From contig NZ_CP039853.1 in NCBI RefSeq assembly GCF_006228385.1, positions 186,001 through 250,000 of the forward strand: DNA of 64,000 nt, written 5' to 3'. The translations under genes were made by a program, and so were the position numbers. This document shows, in pieces, positions 36,283-45,498 of the stretch. This DNA is from Salinimonas iocasae (GTDB taxonomy: Bacteria; Pseudomonadota; Gammaproteobacteria; Enterobacterales; Alteromonadaceae). How positions within the stretch are numbered: the first letter of the stretch is position 1; every line of letters begins with the position of its first letter. The notes under the pieces were generated by a model. That model was not told where the DNA came from. It did not search any database and saw only the letters and a program-made list of their open reading frames with translations.

Positions 36283-36417
36283 ATAATTCAGATTAGTCAT
36301 AACCGCAGTATTAACCACACTGGTCTCTTGGGCTCGTAAAGCCGAAATGATGAGAAAATCCGTGGTTGGCTTGGCTAATTTTTTTATAGCACCTACCCTT
36401 TAGCTATTTGTCACAAA

Positions 36418-36765
36418 ATGTTGGAGAAAATTAAGGTGGGAGTGCTAGAGGTTCATGTATTTTCTGACAGCTTTAAGGTGATGGCAATTCTCTTAAACGA
36501 GCAAAAAATAAATTGGGGGCTTAAGATATGCAACACCGGTGAAAAGGCGGTTTCCAGCGGTGTTATTGAAGTTGCGGTAACAGCGCAGGGCACAACGTCA
36601 GTTGCTGCTGTACTAAAGCGGTTCGTGACAGGTTGTGATGCACCCAGCATGATGCTTACCACGAAATCGGGCAAGCCTAAAAGCGTCAGTCAATTTTCTG
36701 AAACTGAGCTAAAGGCAATACTTAGCAGTGTTGACTGGTTGGCGGCGATTCAAACCTGTAGCTGA
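36418..36765 (+). CDS. 115-aa hypothetical protein (intact copy)
   Basis: The ATG at 36418 starts a 115-residue soluble protein (MLEKIKVGVLEVHVFSD, KAVSSGVIEVAVTAQG, KPKSVSQFSETELKAILSSV). It alternates beta and helical segments and has no signal or TM. A broken copy lies at 2207-2554. A 68-codon gene follows 227 bp downstream in both copies, hinting at a two-gene unit. Family unknown. Confidence 0.6.
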   Translation: MLEKIKVGVLEVHVFSDSFKVMAILLNEQKINWGLKICNTGEKAVSSGVIEVAVTAQGTTSVAAVLKRFVTGCDAPSMMLTTKSGKPKSVSQFSETELKAILSSVDWLAAIQTCS

Positions 36766-36992
36766 TATTTTATTACTGATTCCGCTCCGTTAAAGGGAGG
36801 CTATTTAAGAAATAACAATCTGGTCTGCTAAACGCACTGATACCAGGCCATCACTGAGTGCTGGTAAAATGCCTCTCAAAAGCAAGCTTGTACCAATATA
36901 AATCGGACGTTTTTATTAACACCCCAATCAGGTTTACACTGCTTTAATTTGTGCTATAAAATTAATAATAAGAAAGTAAAGCCACGATAATC

Positions 36993-37199
36993 ATGGAAAA
37001 ATTAATAGCAAGGCACATTAAAGCTGTTGAAAAGTTTGAAATGGATTTGAGAAGCCACGAGTTCTATTGGACAGTGAAAGAGGCACGATCTGAGTTTGAC
37101 GATATTTGTAAAACAAGTAGCGTTCTAGTTGAAAAGCATAGATACATGCTTAGAGAGTGGCGTAAAAAGATGAATTTGTTAAAAACGCTGAGGGATTAG
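36993..37199 (+). CDS. 68-aa hypothetical protein (paralogue of 2784-2990)
   Basis: MEKLIARHIKAVEKFEMD begins a charged, probably all-helical protein, identical at 47 of 68 positions to the one in copy A. Changes are spread along the length with no indels. No motif is recognised; the end is basic (WRKKMNLLKTLRD). Confidence 0.55.
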   Translation: MEKLIARHIKAVEKFEMDLRSHEFYWTVKEARSEFDDICKTSSVLVEKHRYMLREWRKKMNLLKTLRD

Positions 37200-37522
37200 C
37201 AAAGACAGCGCACTGCTGTGGTAAATACGTGTAGCCCACTTTCTCGACGTATCTGGCGCAACTCTGTGCATTTTCCCTATAACAAATCTTTGTAAAAAAA
37301 TTCTGCTCGTCCAAACTCCTTCAATCAAGGGCTTTACTGATTAACTTCCTACAAAATTATCTTATCATCAACATTTCGGGGCCTACTCAATCGCCCCTCA
37401 ATATTCTAAGGATATAGATCCTAAGGCTCTCCCCCTTGAGAAACATAAGTAATAGCACAAATTGCGGCCTACTCTCTGCTTTGTTAAAAATTGTTAACAT
37501 TTTGGAAAGCAGAGGGTAAGTC

Positions 37523-38280
37523 TTGGTCAGGAAAAACTATCTCCGAACAGTCTTTTTTGTTTGCCTATTTGCCACTTCCTCTTGTGCATACGCGCAAGAA
37601 ACAATCCAGTACACTAAGGATAAAAGGCTGATAAACAATGATTTCAAGATATTTTATGTCTGGGGTATAAACAAAGGGCTTGCGCTTGAGTTTAGTTTCG
37701 AAACTGATGTAGTGGCAACTGAGCCATTTAATAAAGTTTGGTGGGATATTTTTGATATCCACTTTAATAAAATGAAAAAAATCACTAGCCACCAAGGCCA
37801 CAGAGTAAACTTTTCCCCAGCGTTAAAATATATATGGGCGCAGATAGGAATGCCAGATACAGTGATTTCAAGCTACAAGGTGTTCAGCCCGATTATTCGA
37901 TTATAAGTGTTAACCAATATGTATTTGAGGAGTCAGGCCCCAGCTATAAACTCATTGAACCTGCGCTTCTGGCCAACGGCTTCATTCGATTTGAGTACGA
38001 CAAGGCGCTCGGTGAAACCGATGGTAAAACCGTTAGCAAGGTTGTTTTACTGGAAACAGAAGGGGTTTTTGAGCAAATTTCTCAGGCACGTCAAAAGACA
38101 AAAGTGACCGCCCAGTCAATGCGCAAAACTATTCAGCTCCGTTCAGAGGAAGCACTAACAGATGCAAAATTTTTCTATGCTTGGTTTTATCCACTCTTTG
38201 CTCTCTTCGTGATAGTCAATTTATTTATACTTTTTCACGTTATAAAAGCTATGCTCGCTAAAATAATGAGGAAGGGGTAG
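37523..38280 (+). pseudogene. Frameshifted exported protein with C-terminal membrane anchor
   Basis: Frame 1 (37523-37906, TTG start with GAGGGTAAG upstream) has a signal peptide (RTVFFVCLFATSSCAYA) and a folded-looking domain to about ALKYIW. Frame 2, from about 37834 to 38280, continues with SDFKLQGVQPDYSIISVN, a helical stretch and a C-terminal TM segment (FYPLFALFVIVNLFILFHV). Neither half makes sense alone, and the frames switch between roughly 37830 and 37860. A single indel in a ~250-residue protein is the simplest reading. Function unknown. Confidence 0.6.
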
Positions 38281-38575
38281 CCCGGGTTTTAATTAACAGT
38301 GAAATTTCAATGATAGGTTTTTTTCGATAAAAATTATTACACTGCCTATACGAATACAGTTAATCATCTCCCCCAAGCGGGAACCTGACGCTTCGTTAAA
38401 AAGGTGTACGCTTATCCATATAAGTGATGTCCTGGAGCGTAAACTTATTTCGACGACTAATAACCCCCTGTTGCATTAAAATCATAAAAAGCAGTATGTG
38501 AGGTGATTAACTAACATTAGATTTTACATCTTTGATTTAGACGTCTTAGTGGTTGAAAAAAGGGCTTCTCAATAA

Positions 38576-38606
38576 GTGACGCAAAGGTTGATTACCTTTG
38601 CGTCAC
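38576..38606 (-). terminator. Perfect 12-bp hairpin after hmp
   Basis: GTGACGCAAAGG / CCTTTGCGTCAC with a 7-base loop lies 10 bp beyond the hmp stop. It has no immediate T-run on the minus strand (CCCTTTTTTC follows ~15 bases later), so it may be a terminator or an mRNA-stabilising 3' hairpin. Confidence 0.6.
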
Positions 38607-38616
38607 GAGTGGATAA

Positions 38617-39807
38617 TCAAATATCTTTATGAGGACCAAACAACTCATAGTGAATGCGGTCATTATCAATCCCAACGTTTACGAGCTGCTGTTTCACAGA
38701 AAGCATAAATGGTACCGGCCCGCATAGGTAGAAATCGCCGCTGTTTAACGGAAGCTTGTCTTTAACTGCTTCAATTTGCAGGGTGCCTTCAAACTCCCCG
38801 TAATTGAGTTTTGGAGAGTTTTCGTACCAGGTATACACCTGCATATCCAGTGCACTCATAAGACTTTCGACATGCTGTTTAAAAGAATGCTGCGTAGGGG
38901 TTTTGCATGCATGAAGATAGCTTATCGGGTATTGATGTTGCTGCTGTGCCAGTGTGTCTAACATTGCCTGCATGGGAGTCAGTCCAACACCGGCCGAGAT
39001 AAGCACTACCGGTGATGCTGATTGTTTTAGATAAAAGTCCCCGGCGGGCGGCATCAGCTCAACGATATCACCTACATTAAGGTGGTTGTGCAGATAATTG
39101 GACAGTACACCAGCTGTACTGTCGTCACCTTCTCGTTTAACACTTATCCGGTACGTATTTCCATTGGGCGCTGTTGAAAGCGAATACTGACGGATTTCCT
39201 CATACTGGCTGCCTTCAGGGTGTACTTTAATGCCAATATATTGCCCTGGCTGAAAATCAATAACTTTTTTGCCATCTACTGGTTCAAACACAAAGCTGGT
39301 GACAAGATCGGACTCAGGCGATTTCGCTGCAATACGGAATTCCCTGAATCCTTCCCAGCCGCCTTCTGCTGCCGCGCGCTGACGGTAAAGATCGCCTTCT
39401 ATCTTAATAAAGATATCTGCCAGCTGACCATAAGCTGCTACCCATGCCTCTTCAACCGCGGGAGTAAAATCATCAGATGCGAGCTCTCGCAATGTCTCAA
39501 TCAGATGGTGACCGACGATTTCATATTGCTCAGGCTGAATATTAAAGCTGGTATGTTTGTGGGCAATGCGCGTCACCGCATCTTCTAATACATCCAGATC
39601 ATCAATGTATGTGGCATAGGCCGCTATCGCGTCAAAAAGTGCTGCTGGCTGACGACCGGTTTTTTGATGGGTCATGTTAAACACATTCTTAAGCTCGGGA
39701 TTATGTGTAAACATGCGCTCATAAAAATATGTGGTGAGAGCGGTTCCTGCGTTGGCAAGTAATGGAATAGTCGCTTTTACGGTCTGAATATGTGTCTGTG
39801 ATAACAT
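38617..39807 (-). CDS. hmp: Flavohaemoglobin, nitric oxide dioxygenase
   Basis: The 396-residue enzyme converts NO to nitrate with O2 and NAD(P)H in the cytoplasm. The N-terminal globin domain (~1-140) has IAHKHTSFNI around the proximal haem His. An FAD domain (~150-260) has IRQYSLSTAP. The NAD domain carries LISAGVGLTPMQAML and ends in FYLCGPVPFM and HYELFGPH. Length equals E. coli Hmp. It diverges from norR, with NorR-like palindromes and a sigma-54-like promoter between, so it is predicted to be NO-inducible. Confidence 0.96.
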   Translation of the reverse strand: MLSQTHIQTVKATIPLLANAGTALTTYFYERMFTHNPELKNVFNMTHQKTGRQPAALFDAIAAYATYIDDLDVLEDAVTRIAHKHTSFNIQPEQYEIVGHHLIETLRELASDDFTPAVEEAWVAAYGQLADIFIKIEGDLYRQRAAAEGGWEGFREFRIAAKSPESDLVTSFVFEPVDGKKVIDFQPGQYIGIKVHPEGSQYEEIRQYSLSTAPNGNTYRISVKREGDDSTAGVLSNYLHNHLNVGDIVELMPPAGDFYLKQSASPVVLISAGVGLTPMQAMLDTLAQQQHQYPISYLHACKTPTQHSFKQHVESLMSALDMQVYTWYENSPKLNYGEFEGTLQIEAVKDKLPLNSGDFYLCGPVPFMLSVKQQLVNVGIDNDRIHYELFGPHKDI

Positions 39808-39854
39808 TAGGGTGCTCTTTGGTTAGACAATATACTGTTGCTTGCTAAAGCAAT

Positions 39855-39870
39855 TGCCAAACGCGTGCCA
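39855..39870 (-). promoter_or_regulatory. Candidate sigma-54 promoter for hmp
   Basis: On the minus strand TGGCAC-GCGTT-TGGCA closely follows the -24/-12 consensus (TGGCAC-N5-TTGCW), with one mismatch in the -12 element. It lies ~50 bp before the hmp start and downstream of the NorR-like sites. Confidence 0.65.
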
Positions 39871-39919
39871 CAAAAATATACATTCAAAAACATAGGCTTA
39901 AAAAAACGCAAGCTAAAAT

Positions 39920-39977
39920 GTGTCAAAATGACACACGCAAAAAATGTCATATGATTTCTTTTGTGTCAAAATGACAC
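39920..39977. promoter_or_regulatory. norR box: Two identical NorR-type enhancer palindromes
   Basis: The 15-bp perfect palindrome GTGTCA-AAA-TGACAC occurs at 39920-39934 and again at 39963-39977, 43 bp apart. A weaker match, TGTCATATGATT, lies between. NorR of other bacteria binds GTCA-N3-TGAC-like sites, usually three upstream of its target. Their position next to norR also suggests autoregulation. Confidence 0.75.
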
Positions 39978-40000
39978 GATAATTTGGCGGTGCAGAAATA

Positions 40001-41578
40001 ATGAATAGAATATCCAGCCATGCTTTAATCAACTTTGCACTGGATTTATCAAGTGCAGTCACCACAGAAAATTCGTTTGAAAGATTGATTGCCGCGATTT
40101 GTGCAACTATAAGTTGTGACGCGGTTGCGCTGTTACTTCATGAACAGGGTACGCTAATCCCCGTGGCGCAGCGCGGTCTTAGCCCAGATGTCATGGGGCG
40201 TCGTTTTCTAATTCACCAACATCCCCGCCTAAAGGTCATCTGTAACGAGTATAAAGCGGTTCGTTTTGCCGCAGACTGTGCACTGCCTGACCCTTACGAT
40301 GGGATGATTTGTAACCACGATACCATTACCGTGCATTCCTGTATGGGCATAACTCTATATAAAAACAGCCAACTTTTGGGTGTATTAACGCTCGATAGTG
40401 TGGCGCCGAATCAATTTGATTTACTGGATAATACAAGCCTGGATACCCTGGCTTCACTGGCGTCCGGATTTTTAGCCTCTCGTTTGATCATTGACCAACT
40501 ACAAAGCAAAACCAATCAGGCGCAGCATATTCTGCAAGCCATTAGTGAGCATAATGCGGAGGAGCACAACCAAGCCGAGATGATAGGTACCAGCACCGTA
40601 ATAAAATCCTTAAAAAAATCTATCCGCTTAGCCGCCTCTTCTGAACTCACTATTCTAATAGAAGGTGAAAGCGGGGTGGGTAAAGAGTTAGTTGCCCGCG
40701 CTTTGCACCAGCAATCAAACCGAAAAAGCAAGCCACTGGTGTATGTCAACTGTGCTGCCATTGCGCGCCACCTGATTGAAAGTGAACTATTTGGCCATGT
40801 TAAAGGGGCGTTTACGAATGCGGATAAGGATCGCCAGGGCAAATTTCTGTTAGCAGACGGCGGAACTTTGTTCCTGGATGAAATTGGTGAGCTTCCCCTG
40901 GAGGTGCAAGGTACTTTGCTTCGTGCTATCCAGCATCAGGAAATACAAGTTGTAGGCAGAGATACTGTTCGAAAAGTTGATGTCAGGATCATTGCTGCTA
41001 CTAACCGGCATCTTGAAGAAGAGGTCAACGCCGGACGTTTTCGTAACGATTTGTATCACCGGCTTGGTGCATTCCCTATACACGTTCCTTCTTTAAGAGA
41101 GAGACGAAGTGACATTCCACTGCTGGCCGGTTTTTTCACCGAAAGAACTCGACGCAAGCTGGGTTTACAGCAACTGACTATCTCAGGACAGGCGATGGAA
41201 AGTATCGTCAGTTATGCATGGCCGGGCAATATCCGTGAACTCGAACATGTTATCTCCAGAGCAGCACTTTATGCCCGAGAAGAAATGCCCACCGGTGTCA
41301 CTACAATATCGCCGACCCACCTGACCGGTTTGCAACTTAGTTATTCATCTTTGCAGGCGGATAAAGAGGTCCCATCGCCCACGGTTGAGGCACAGCCTCC
41401 GGTGGATCTGAAAGTTCAAACCGATGCATTCCAGCGGACGCTTATCAGCGACACTCTCAAACACACAAATGGAAACTGGAGTAAAGCGGCACAACGTTTG
41501 TCTATGGACAGGGCCAATCTGAGTCGCCTGGCCAAGCGCCTGGGTGTAAAAGTTGAGAAAAAGGTGACGCAGCAGTGA
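40001..41578 (+). CDS. norR: NO-responsive sigma-54 activator NorR
   Basis: The 525-residue protein has an N-terminal GAF domain (~20-165) that in NorR carries a mononuclear iron sensing NO. The AAA+ domain (~190-420) has Walker A GESGVGKE (222-229) and Walker B-like FLDEIGE. A Fis-type helix-turn-helix closes it (~480-520, NWSKAAQRLSMDRANLSRL). The sigma-54-contacting loop reads GAFTNA (269-274) instead of GAFTGA. It faces hmp and is followed 33 bp later by an HPP gene. The ATG at 40001 has a weak ribosome site. Confidence 0.93.
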   Translation: MNRISSHALINFALDLSSAVTTENSFERLIAAICATISCDAVALLLHEQGTLIPVAQRGLSPDVMGRRFLIHQHPRLKVICNEYKAVRFAADCALPDPYDGMICNHDTITVHSCMGITLYKNSQLLGVLTLDSVAPNQFDLLDNTSLDTLASLASGFLASRLIIDQLQSKTNQAQHILQAISEHNAEEHNQAEMIGTSTVIKSLKKSIRLAASSELTILIEGESGVGKELVARALHQQSNRKSKPLVYVNCAAIARHLIESELFGHVKGAFTNADKDRQGKFLLADGGTLFLDEIGELPLEVQGTLLRAIQHQEIQVVGRDTVRKVDVRIIAATNRHLEEEVNAGRFRNDLYHRLGAFPIHVPSLRERRSDIPLLAGFFTERTRRKLGLQQLTISGQAMESIVSYAWPGNIRELEHVISRAALYAREEMPTGVTTISPTHLTGLQLSYSSLQADKEVPSPTVEAQPPVDLKVQTDAFQRTLISDTLKHTNGNWSKAAQRLSMDRANLSRLAKRLGVKVEKKVTQQ

Positions 41579-41611
41579 CTGTGTTATCCCCGGACAATGT
41601 GAAGGAATAAT

Positions 41612-42505
41612 ATGTTAAAAGCCGTTTTTCATTTTTTAGGTATTCAGAATAGTGTTGTCACCTCCGAAAAACTCGTAGCGACCCTGGGCGGCATGCTAGC
41701 CATTTTTTGCTGTTTTTACACTACGACTTGGATGTTAGGTACAGTGGGTTCTGCAGCGATATTACCGTCAATGGGAGCCTCAACCGTATTACTTTTTGCC
41801 GTACCGCACGGCCAGCTATCAACCCCATGGGCGCTGTTTGCAGGAAACTTGTTATCCGCTGCGGTCGGTGTCACCAGCGCTCAATTTATTGAAAATATCT
41901 TTGTGGCTGCTCCTGTGGCCGTTGCCGGCTCAATACTGGTTATGCACATCTCCCGGTCACTCCATCCACCAGGCGGTGCAACCGCGCTCGCCGCAGTGAT
42001 TGGTGGCCCGGTTATTGAGCAACTTGGCTATGGATATATTATTACGCCCACGCTCATCAACTGCAGTATTTTGTTTGCGGTGGCCATGATTTTTAACAAT
42101 TTCTTTGAATGGCGCCGTTATCCTCAAAGCCTAATGCGTTACAAAACCATCGGATATCACCCCGATACCCGTAGAATAAAGATGCGCCATATTCATGAAG
42201 CCATAAAACGTTCCGATTTAGTTATTGATGCCAGCGACAAGCAACTTAAACATATTATCGATCTAGCCGACGCCGTCCTTCATGAAGAGCTTATTGCCGG
42301 ATTTGAACTGGAAATAGGCGCGTTTTATACCAATAACAAACCCGGGAGGTTGTGGTCAGTCCGCCAGGTGATTGATGAAAAAGCCCACAAGAACCGCCAT
42401 CAGCATATGCTAATTTATCGCACTGTAGGAGGCAGCGGAAAGGGGCAGTCTGGGTATTGCACTTACCAGGAATTCGCAGAGTGGGCAAAAGAGAAGATGG
42501 TGTAA
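41612..42505 (+). CDS. HPP-family integral membrane protein
   Basis: The 297-residue protein has four N-terminal TM helices including the signature SLHPPGGATAL (residues ~110-120) and a ~130-residue C-terminal cytoplasmic domain (KRSDLVIDASDKQLKHIID). HPP proteins include a nitrite transporter in plants. Downstream of norR and near hmp, a role in nitrite/nitrate or NO detoxification is a reasonable inference. Likely in the norR operon. Confidence 0.85.
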   Translation: MLKAVFHFLGIQNSVVTSEKLVATLGGMLAIFCCFYTTTWMLGTVGSAAILPSMGASTVLLFAVPHGQLSTPWALFAGNLLSAAVGVTSAQFIENIFVAAPVAVAGSILVMHISRSLHPPGGATALAAVIGGPVIEQLGYGYIITPTLINCSILFAVAMIFNNFFEWRRYPQSLMRYKTIGYHPDTRRIKMRHIHEAIKRSDLVIDASDKQLKHIIDLADAVLHEELIAGFELEIGAFYTNNKPGRLWSVRQVIDEKAHKNRHQHMLIYRTVGGSGKGQSGYCTYQEFAEWAKEKMV

Positions 42506-42632
42506 ATCCCACCAAATTATTTATACCCATTATTAATGGTTTCGTGCAGATCATGTTCTGTCAGATATTCTAAGAATGTCAGATCGCTCAAGTGCAAATT
42601 GCTACGTACAAATATGTGCGAAAATTAGGCTA

Positions 42633-42658
42633 ACTGAATACAATTATACGTATTCAGT
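42633..42658. promoter_or_regulatory. Operator-like perfect inverted repeat before the ParS-type antitoxin
   Basis: ACTGAATAC and GTATTCAGT, 9-bp arms around AATTATAC, lie 24 bp before the antitoxin ATG. This is a typical autorepressor site for a toxin-antitoxin operon. Confidence 0.7.
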
Positions 42659-42681
42659 GATTTCAACTTTAAAGGGGCATC

Positions 42682-43035
42682 ATGGGACGCCAAAGTGTAG
42701 ACAGACAGATGGTAGTTGCTAGGGCTTATAGGAGCGCCTACAAGGACTTCGGCTTAACCGATGCCAAGGCAGCGGCAATTTTAGGTGAGACTCACACAAG
42801 GTTTACGCTTTCGCAAGGGTTTAGTTTAAGCAGCAAAGAGCATGAAATACAGGTGCTATTCATCCACCTTTACCAGTCGTTATATGCAATCCTTGGGGGC
42901 GATAAGGCTGCAATGAAGCATTGGTTCTCAACTTCAAACAAACATTTGCGCGGTATACCCATGCAATTAGTCACACGTATTACCGGCCTGGCTGAAATAA
43001 ATGCGTACCTGGATGCTATGCGAGCCAAGGTTTGA
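42682..43035 (+). CDS. Xre/MbcA/ParS-type antitoxin (DUF2384)
   Basis: The 117-residue protein has an N-terminal helix-turn-helix (KDFGLTDAKAAAILGETHTRFT) and the C-terminal toxin-binding DUF2384 segment (LGGDKAAMKHWFSTSNKHLRG, IPMQLVTRITGLAEINAYLD). It overlaps the RES-type toxin gene by four bases, as in ParST/Xre-RES operons. It should repress its operon through the palindrome at 42633. Confidence 0.88.
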   Translation: MGRQSVDRQMVVARAYRSAYKDFGLTDAKAAAILGETHTRFTLSQGFSLSSKEHEIQVLFIHLYQSLYAILGGDKAAMKHWFSTSNKHLRGIPMQLVTRITGLAEINAYLDAMRAKV

Positions 43036-43780
43036 AGCCTCTTGAAGTAATCGGTCATTGTGGTGGCCTACGCGTGTATGAAGGCTCAGTAGACCGGCTA
43101 GTGGAATCTCAAGAAGAAGCGGCAACTTACGCTTTGGTGGATGGTCTTGAAGTTCAGGCGGTATTGGAGGATATACTTAAAGACTTCAAGCCGCCCTACC
43201 CTGAAGATATCGGCAAATACGACTACCTGATTAAAACCCCGTTCCGGTACCCACCTCTCAAACATGGATCACGATTTGGTACCTAGGCCGAGGCGAGCTA
43301 TTTTTCGCAAGTGAAGATGAGCAAACATGCCTTGTCGAAGCAGCTTTTTATCGGTTTGTGTTCTTCGATGGTACGGAAACAGCATATCCTGGTAAAGCAC
43401 ATTCTGATCACCAGCTATTCTCTGGTCATGCAGAAACAGAAAAGTTAGTAGATTTGACGAAAGCTTCGGATGCTAACGTTATCGCCGAACTCTTAAGTAA
43501 AACGTCCTATGCGTATTCGCATGCTGTAGGCGGTGAAGCACGTAAGGCTGGTGCTGAGGTCATCAGATTTATATCAGCCAGGGCAGGTGAACGAATAAAT
43601 GTGGCCATTGATACACCGGCAGTGATCACGTCGACAAAGCCGGAAAACATCACGGCAGTCCAGTGCGAAACATTACCGAGCGGCAAAATTTTAAGGTTTT
43701 CTCTGCCAAGACAACTCCCCGTGACATTTCGTATTAAACGATTTTATGTTGGTGGGCGGCTCCCCTACCCAGCTGCGTAA
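43032..43780 (+). pseudogene. RES-domain toxin (ParT-like), frameshifted
   Basis: Codons from 43032 give LEVIGHCGGLRVYEGSV and KTPFRYPPLKHGSRFG. The other frame then continues as RGELFFASEDEQTCLVEAAFYRFVF and FDGTETAYPG to the stop at 43780. Together they form one RES fold of ~245 residues. The shift lies at about 43280-43290 (GGTACCTAGGCC, where the first frame stops). RES toxins modify NAD+ or ADP-ribosylate metabolic enzymes. Here the toxin should be inactive unless rescued by frameshifting or the indel is a sequence error. Confidence 0.82.
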
Positions 43781-43853
43781 GGAAACGCATTTGTGCCTTA
43801 ATAAATGAGTATGTTGTGTGTACACTCAGCTATAAGGTAATTTTGGACAGTGC

Positions 43854-44060
43854 ATGATTCAGATTACAGACTACCCACAATTGGAAGCTATCTTATGGGA
43901 CCAGAAAGGTCGCACTGAAATAAGCGACAAAGAAGCTTTCACCTACTATGAGAGCCGCTGGCGTTACCTGGATGAAGACCAGTTAACGGAAGATGAGCGC
44001 GTCCTTATCGACCGGCTAATTGCAGAACAGGGCAACGGCCACTTTTTACCGGCAGACTGA
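43854..44060 (+). CDS. 68-aa hypothetical upstream of an AbiEii-like gene
   Basis: This small acidic protein (MIQITDYPQLEAILWDQKG, YYESRWRYLDEDQLTEDE) ends one base before the GTG start of the next gene. The tight spacing suggests co-translation, possibly as a cognate antitoxin or accessory protein. No motif recognised. Confidence 0.6.
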   Translation: MIQITDYPQLEAILWDQKGRTEISDKEAFTYYESRWRYLDEDQLTEDERVLIDRLIAEQGNGHFLPAD

Positions 44061-44061
44061 T

Positions 44062-44760
44062 GTGACTTATAAATATAAGCGACATGAAGTCGTCGCAATG
44101 GCGTTGGCCATCTTCAACAAAGACTTTCTGCGCAAGAATCATGTTTTGGTTGGTGGTGATACCCGGATAGTAATGGAACTGGGCCAATACCGCGAATCGG
44201 GTAATATTGATTTTCTATGCTTAGATACTCAAAGTTTCCGAGCTGTAAGAGCTCAGGTCAGCACAACCAGCCTGGGGGAAATAACCACTAAACCTTTTGA
44301 GCTGGCGCGTGAGGTTATATGCGACCAGTACGGGATAAGGACGGTCATAAGCATAAACGGTACATCGTTGACGGTAGAGATTAAAAATCTCACAGGGTTT
44401 CGATTAAAAAAAGCAATTAAAGCGCCCTTCCCCGCTGAGTGTATTGACCGGTCAAGTTGTTATATCACCAAGATACTCTCACTTACTGACGGAGGGATGG
44501 CGCCAGCCAAGACAGACTTTATCGATCTGTTGATGATGTTTCATCAATGGGGGGCGCCCCCACAAGAAGTCTGGGCGGAGGTAGATCGTCATTACGGTAC
44601 AACTTCGAAGCAAAAGCTACTGTGTGAGTTAAAAGGCTTTATAACTAACCCCGAACAAGTTTTTGCTGCCGCAACTCGACTGCAGATATATTCACCACAA
44701 GTTCACAACCAGCTTTTGAGTAGCGCGAACTTGTGGAAAGACCAACTAATCAAACGATAG
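44062..44760 (+). CDS. AbiEii/AbiGii-like nucleotidyltransferase (DUF1814)
   Basis: I choose the GTG at 44062 (MTYKYKRHEVVAMAL...), right after the stop of the upstream gene; the TTG at 44020 would overlap it. The 232-residue protein has VLVGGDTRIVMELGQYRESGNIDFL, matching the GG...R-S-x-DID nucleotidyltransferase motif of AbiEii toxins with an unusual N in NID. KTDFIDLLMMF follows. AbiEii-type toxins block growth, and related enzymes modify tRNA 3' ends. It is not adjacent to a normal AbiEi; that gene comes next (44953) and has its own truncated toxin. Confidence 0.7.
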   Translation: MTYKYKRHEVVAMALAIFNKDFLRKNHVLVGGDTRIVMELGQYRESGNIDFLCLDTQSFRAVRAQVSTTSLGEITTKPFELAREVICDQYGIRTVISINGTSLTVEIKNLTGFRLKKAIKAPFPAECIDRSSCYITKILSLTDGGMAPAKTDFIDLLMMFHQWGAPPQEVWAEVDRHYGTTSKQKLLCELKGFITNPEQVFAAATRLQIYSPQVHNQLLSSANLWKDQLIKR

Positions 44761-44892
44761 TGGTCGGTTTGTGAATCATTTAGGTCCATTCTTGCCGCTG
44801 CACTCTATGATCATCACACGCAAAACCCATTTCGTAAAACGGTCATCGGAACAAACCTTTATATCTACAACTTTTCGCCATAGAGATGAAAA

Positions 44893-44928
44893 TGTGTAAA
44901 CTAGCAAATTTATGCTATTATCTACACA
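44893..44928. promoter_or_regulatory. Operator-like inverted repeat before the AbiEi gene
   Basis: TGTGTA...TAGCA / TGCTA...TACACA nested arms span 36 bp and overlap a TATTAT -10-like box, 24 bp before the GTG start. AbiEi antitoxins repress their operon by binding inverted repeats in this position. Confidence 0.6.
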
Positions 44929-44952
44929 TAAATTCGCCTATGTGGAGAAAAA

Positions 44953-45498
44953 GTGTATATGAACTTTGCTCTTAAGGTTACTACTGCACTTCATCTTGCC
45001 ATTAAAAACGGTCACTTCGGGATATTTACGACCCGCGATATCGGATTGGCAACAGAAGAAAGCGTAAATGACAATTTTCGAAAGAAGTTGTCCAAAGGTG
45101 TTTCAAAGAGATGGCTATTGAAAGTTTGCCGGGACATATATGCATTACCTGGCAATGAGCCTACAAAACGAGGAGTGCTTGAATATATTGCCTCTCGTTT
45201 GCACTGGGATAAATTTATCTATGTCAGCTTAGAAAGTGAACTTTCTAGACAAGGGATAATATCGCAAATCCCCTTTGGCTACCTTACCGTTATGACACAA
45301 GGGCGCAGTGGTAAAATAGAGACGCGATATGGGACAATCGAGTTCACGCACACAAGTCGCAAAAACCTGTCCGAGGAAGATGTGTATTATGATCCTGATA
45401 CACGGATTTTTCGGGCCAGAGCCAAGCGTGCGATTGCTGATTTAAAGCGGGTCGGGAGAAATACGGACATGATAAATGAAGAGGTCGTCAATGATTAG
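44953..45498 (+). CDS. AbiEi-type antitoxin/transcriptional repressor
   Basis: The 181-residue protein starts with GTG at 44953 (GGAG five bases upstream); ATG at 44959 is the alternative. The N-terminal winged-helix part (HFGIFTTRDIGLATEESV, SKRWLLKVCRDIYAL) resembles the AbiEi antitoxin domain. The C-terminal part (FIYVSLESELSRQGIISQIP, RYGTIEFTH) resembles AbiEi_4-like proteins. It overlaps the next start codon by eight bases (ATGATTAG), the usual antitoxin-toxin coupling, but that toxin is truncated. Confidence 0.8.
   Translation: MYMNFALKVTTALHLAIKNGHFGIFTTRDIGLATEESVNDNFRKKLSKGVSKRWLLKVCRDIYALPGNEPTKRGVLEYIASRLHWDKFIYVSLESELSRQGIISQIPFGYLTVMTQGRSGKIETRYGTIEFTHTSRKNLSEEDVYYDPDTRIFRARAKRAIADLKRVGRNTDMINEEVVND

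Larger units (their letters stand above)
36396..37385. repeat. Long duplication, copy B (partner 2186-3175)
   Basis: Same orientation and layout as copy A; here both genes are intact. The end points are where alignment by eye becomes unconvincing. Confidence 0.88.
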
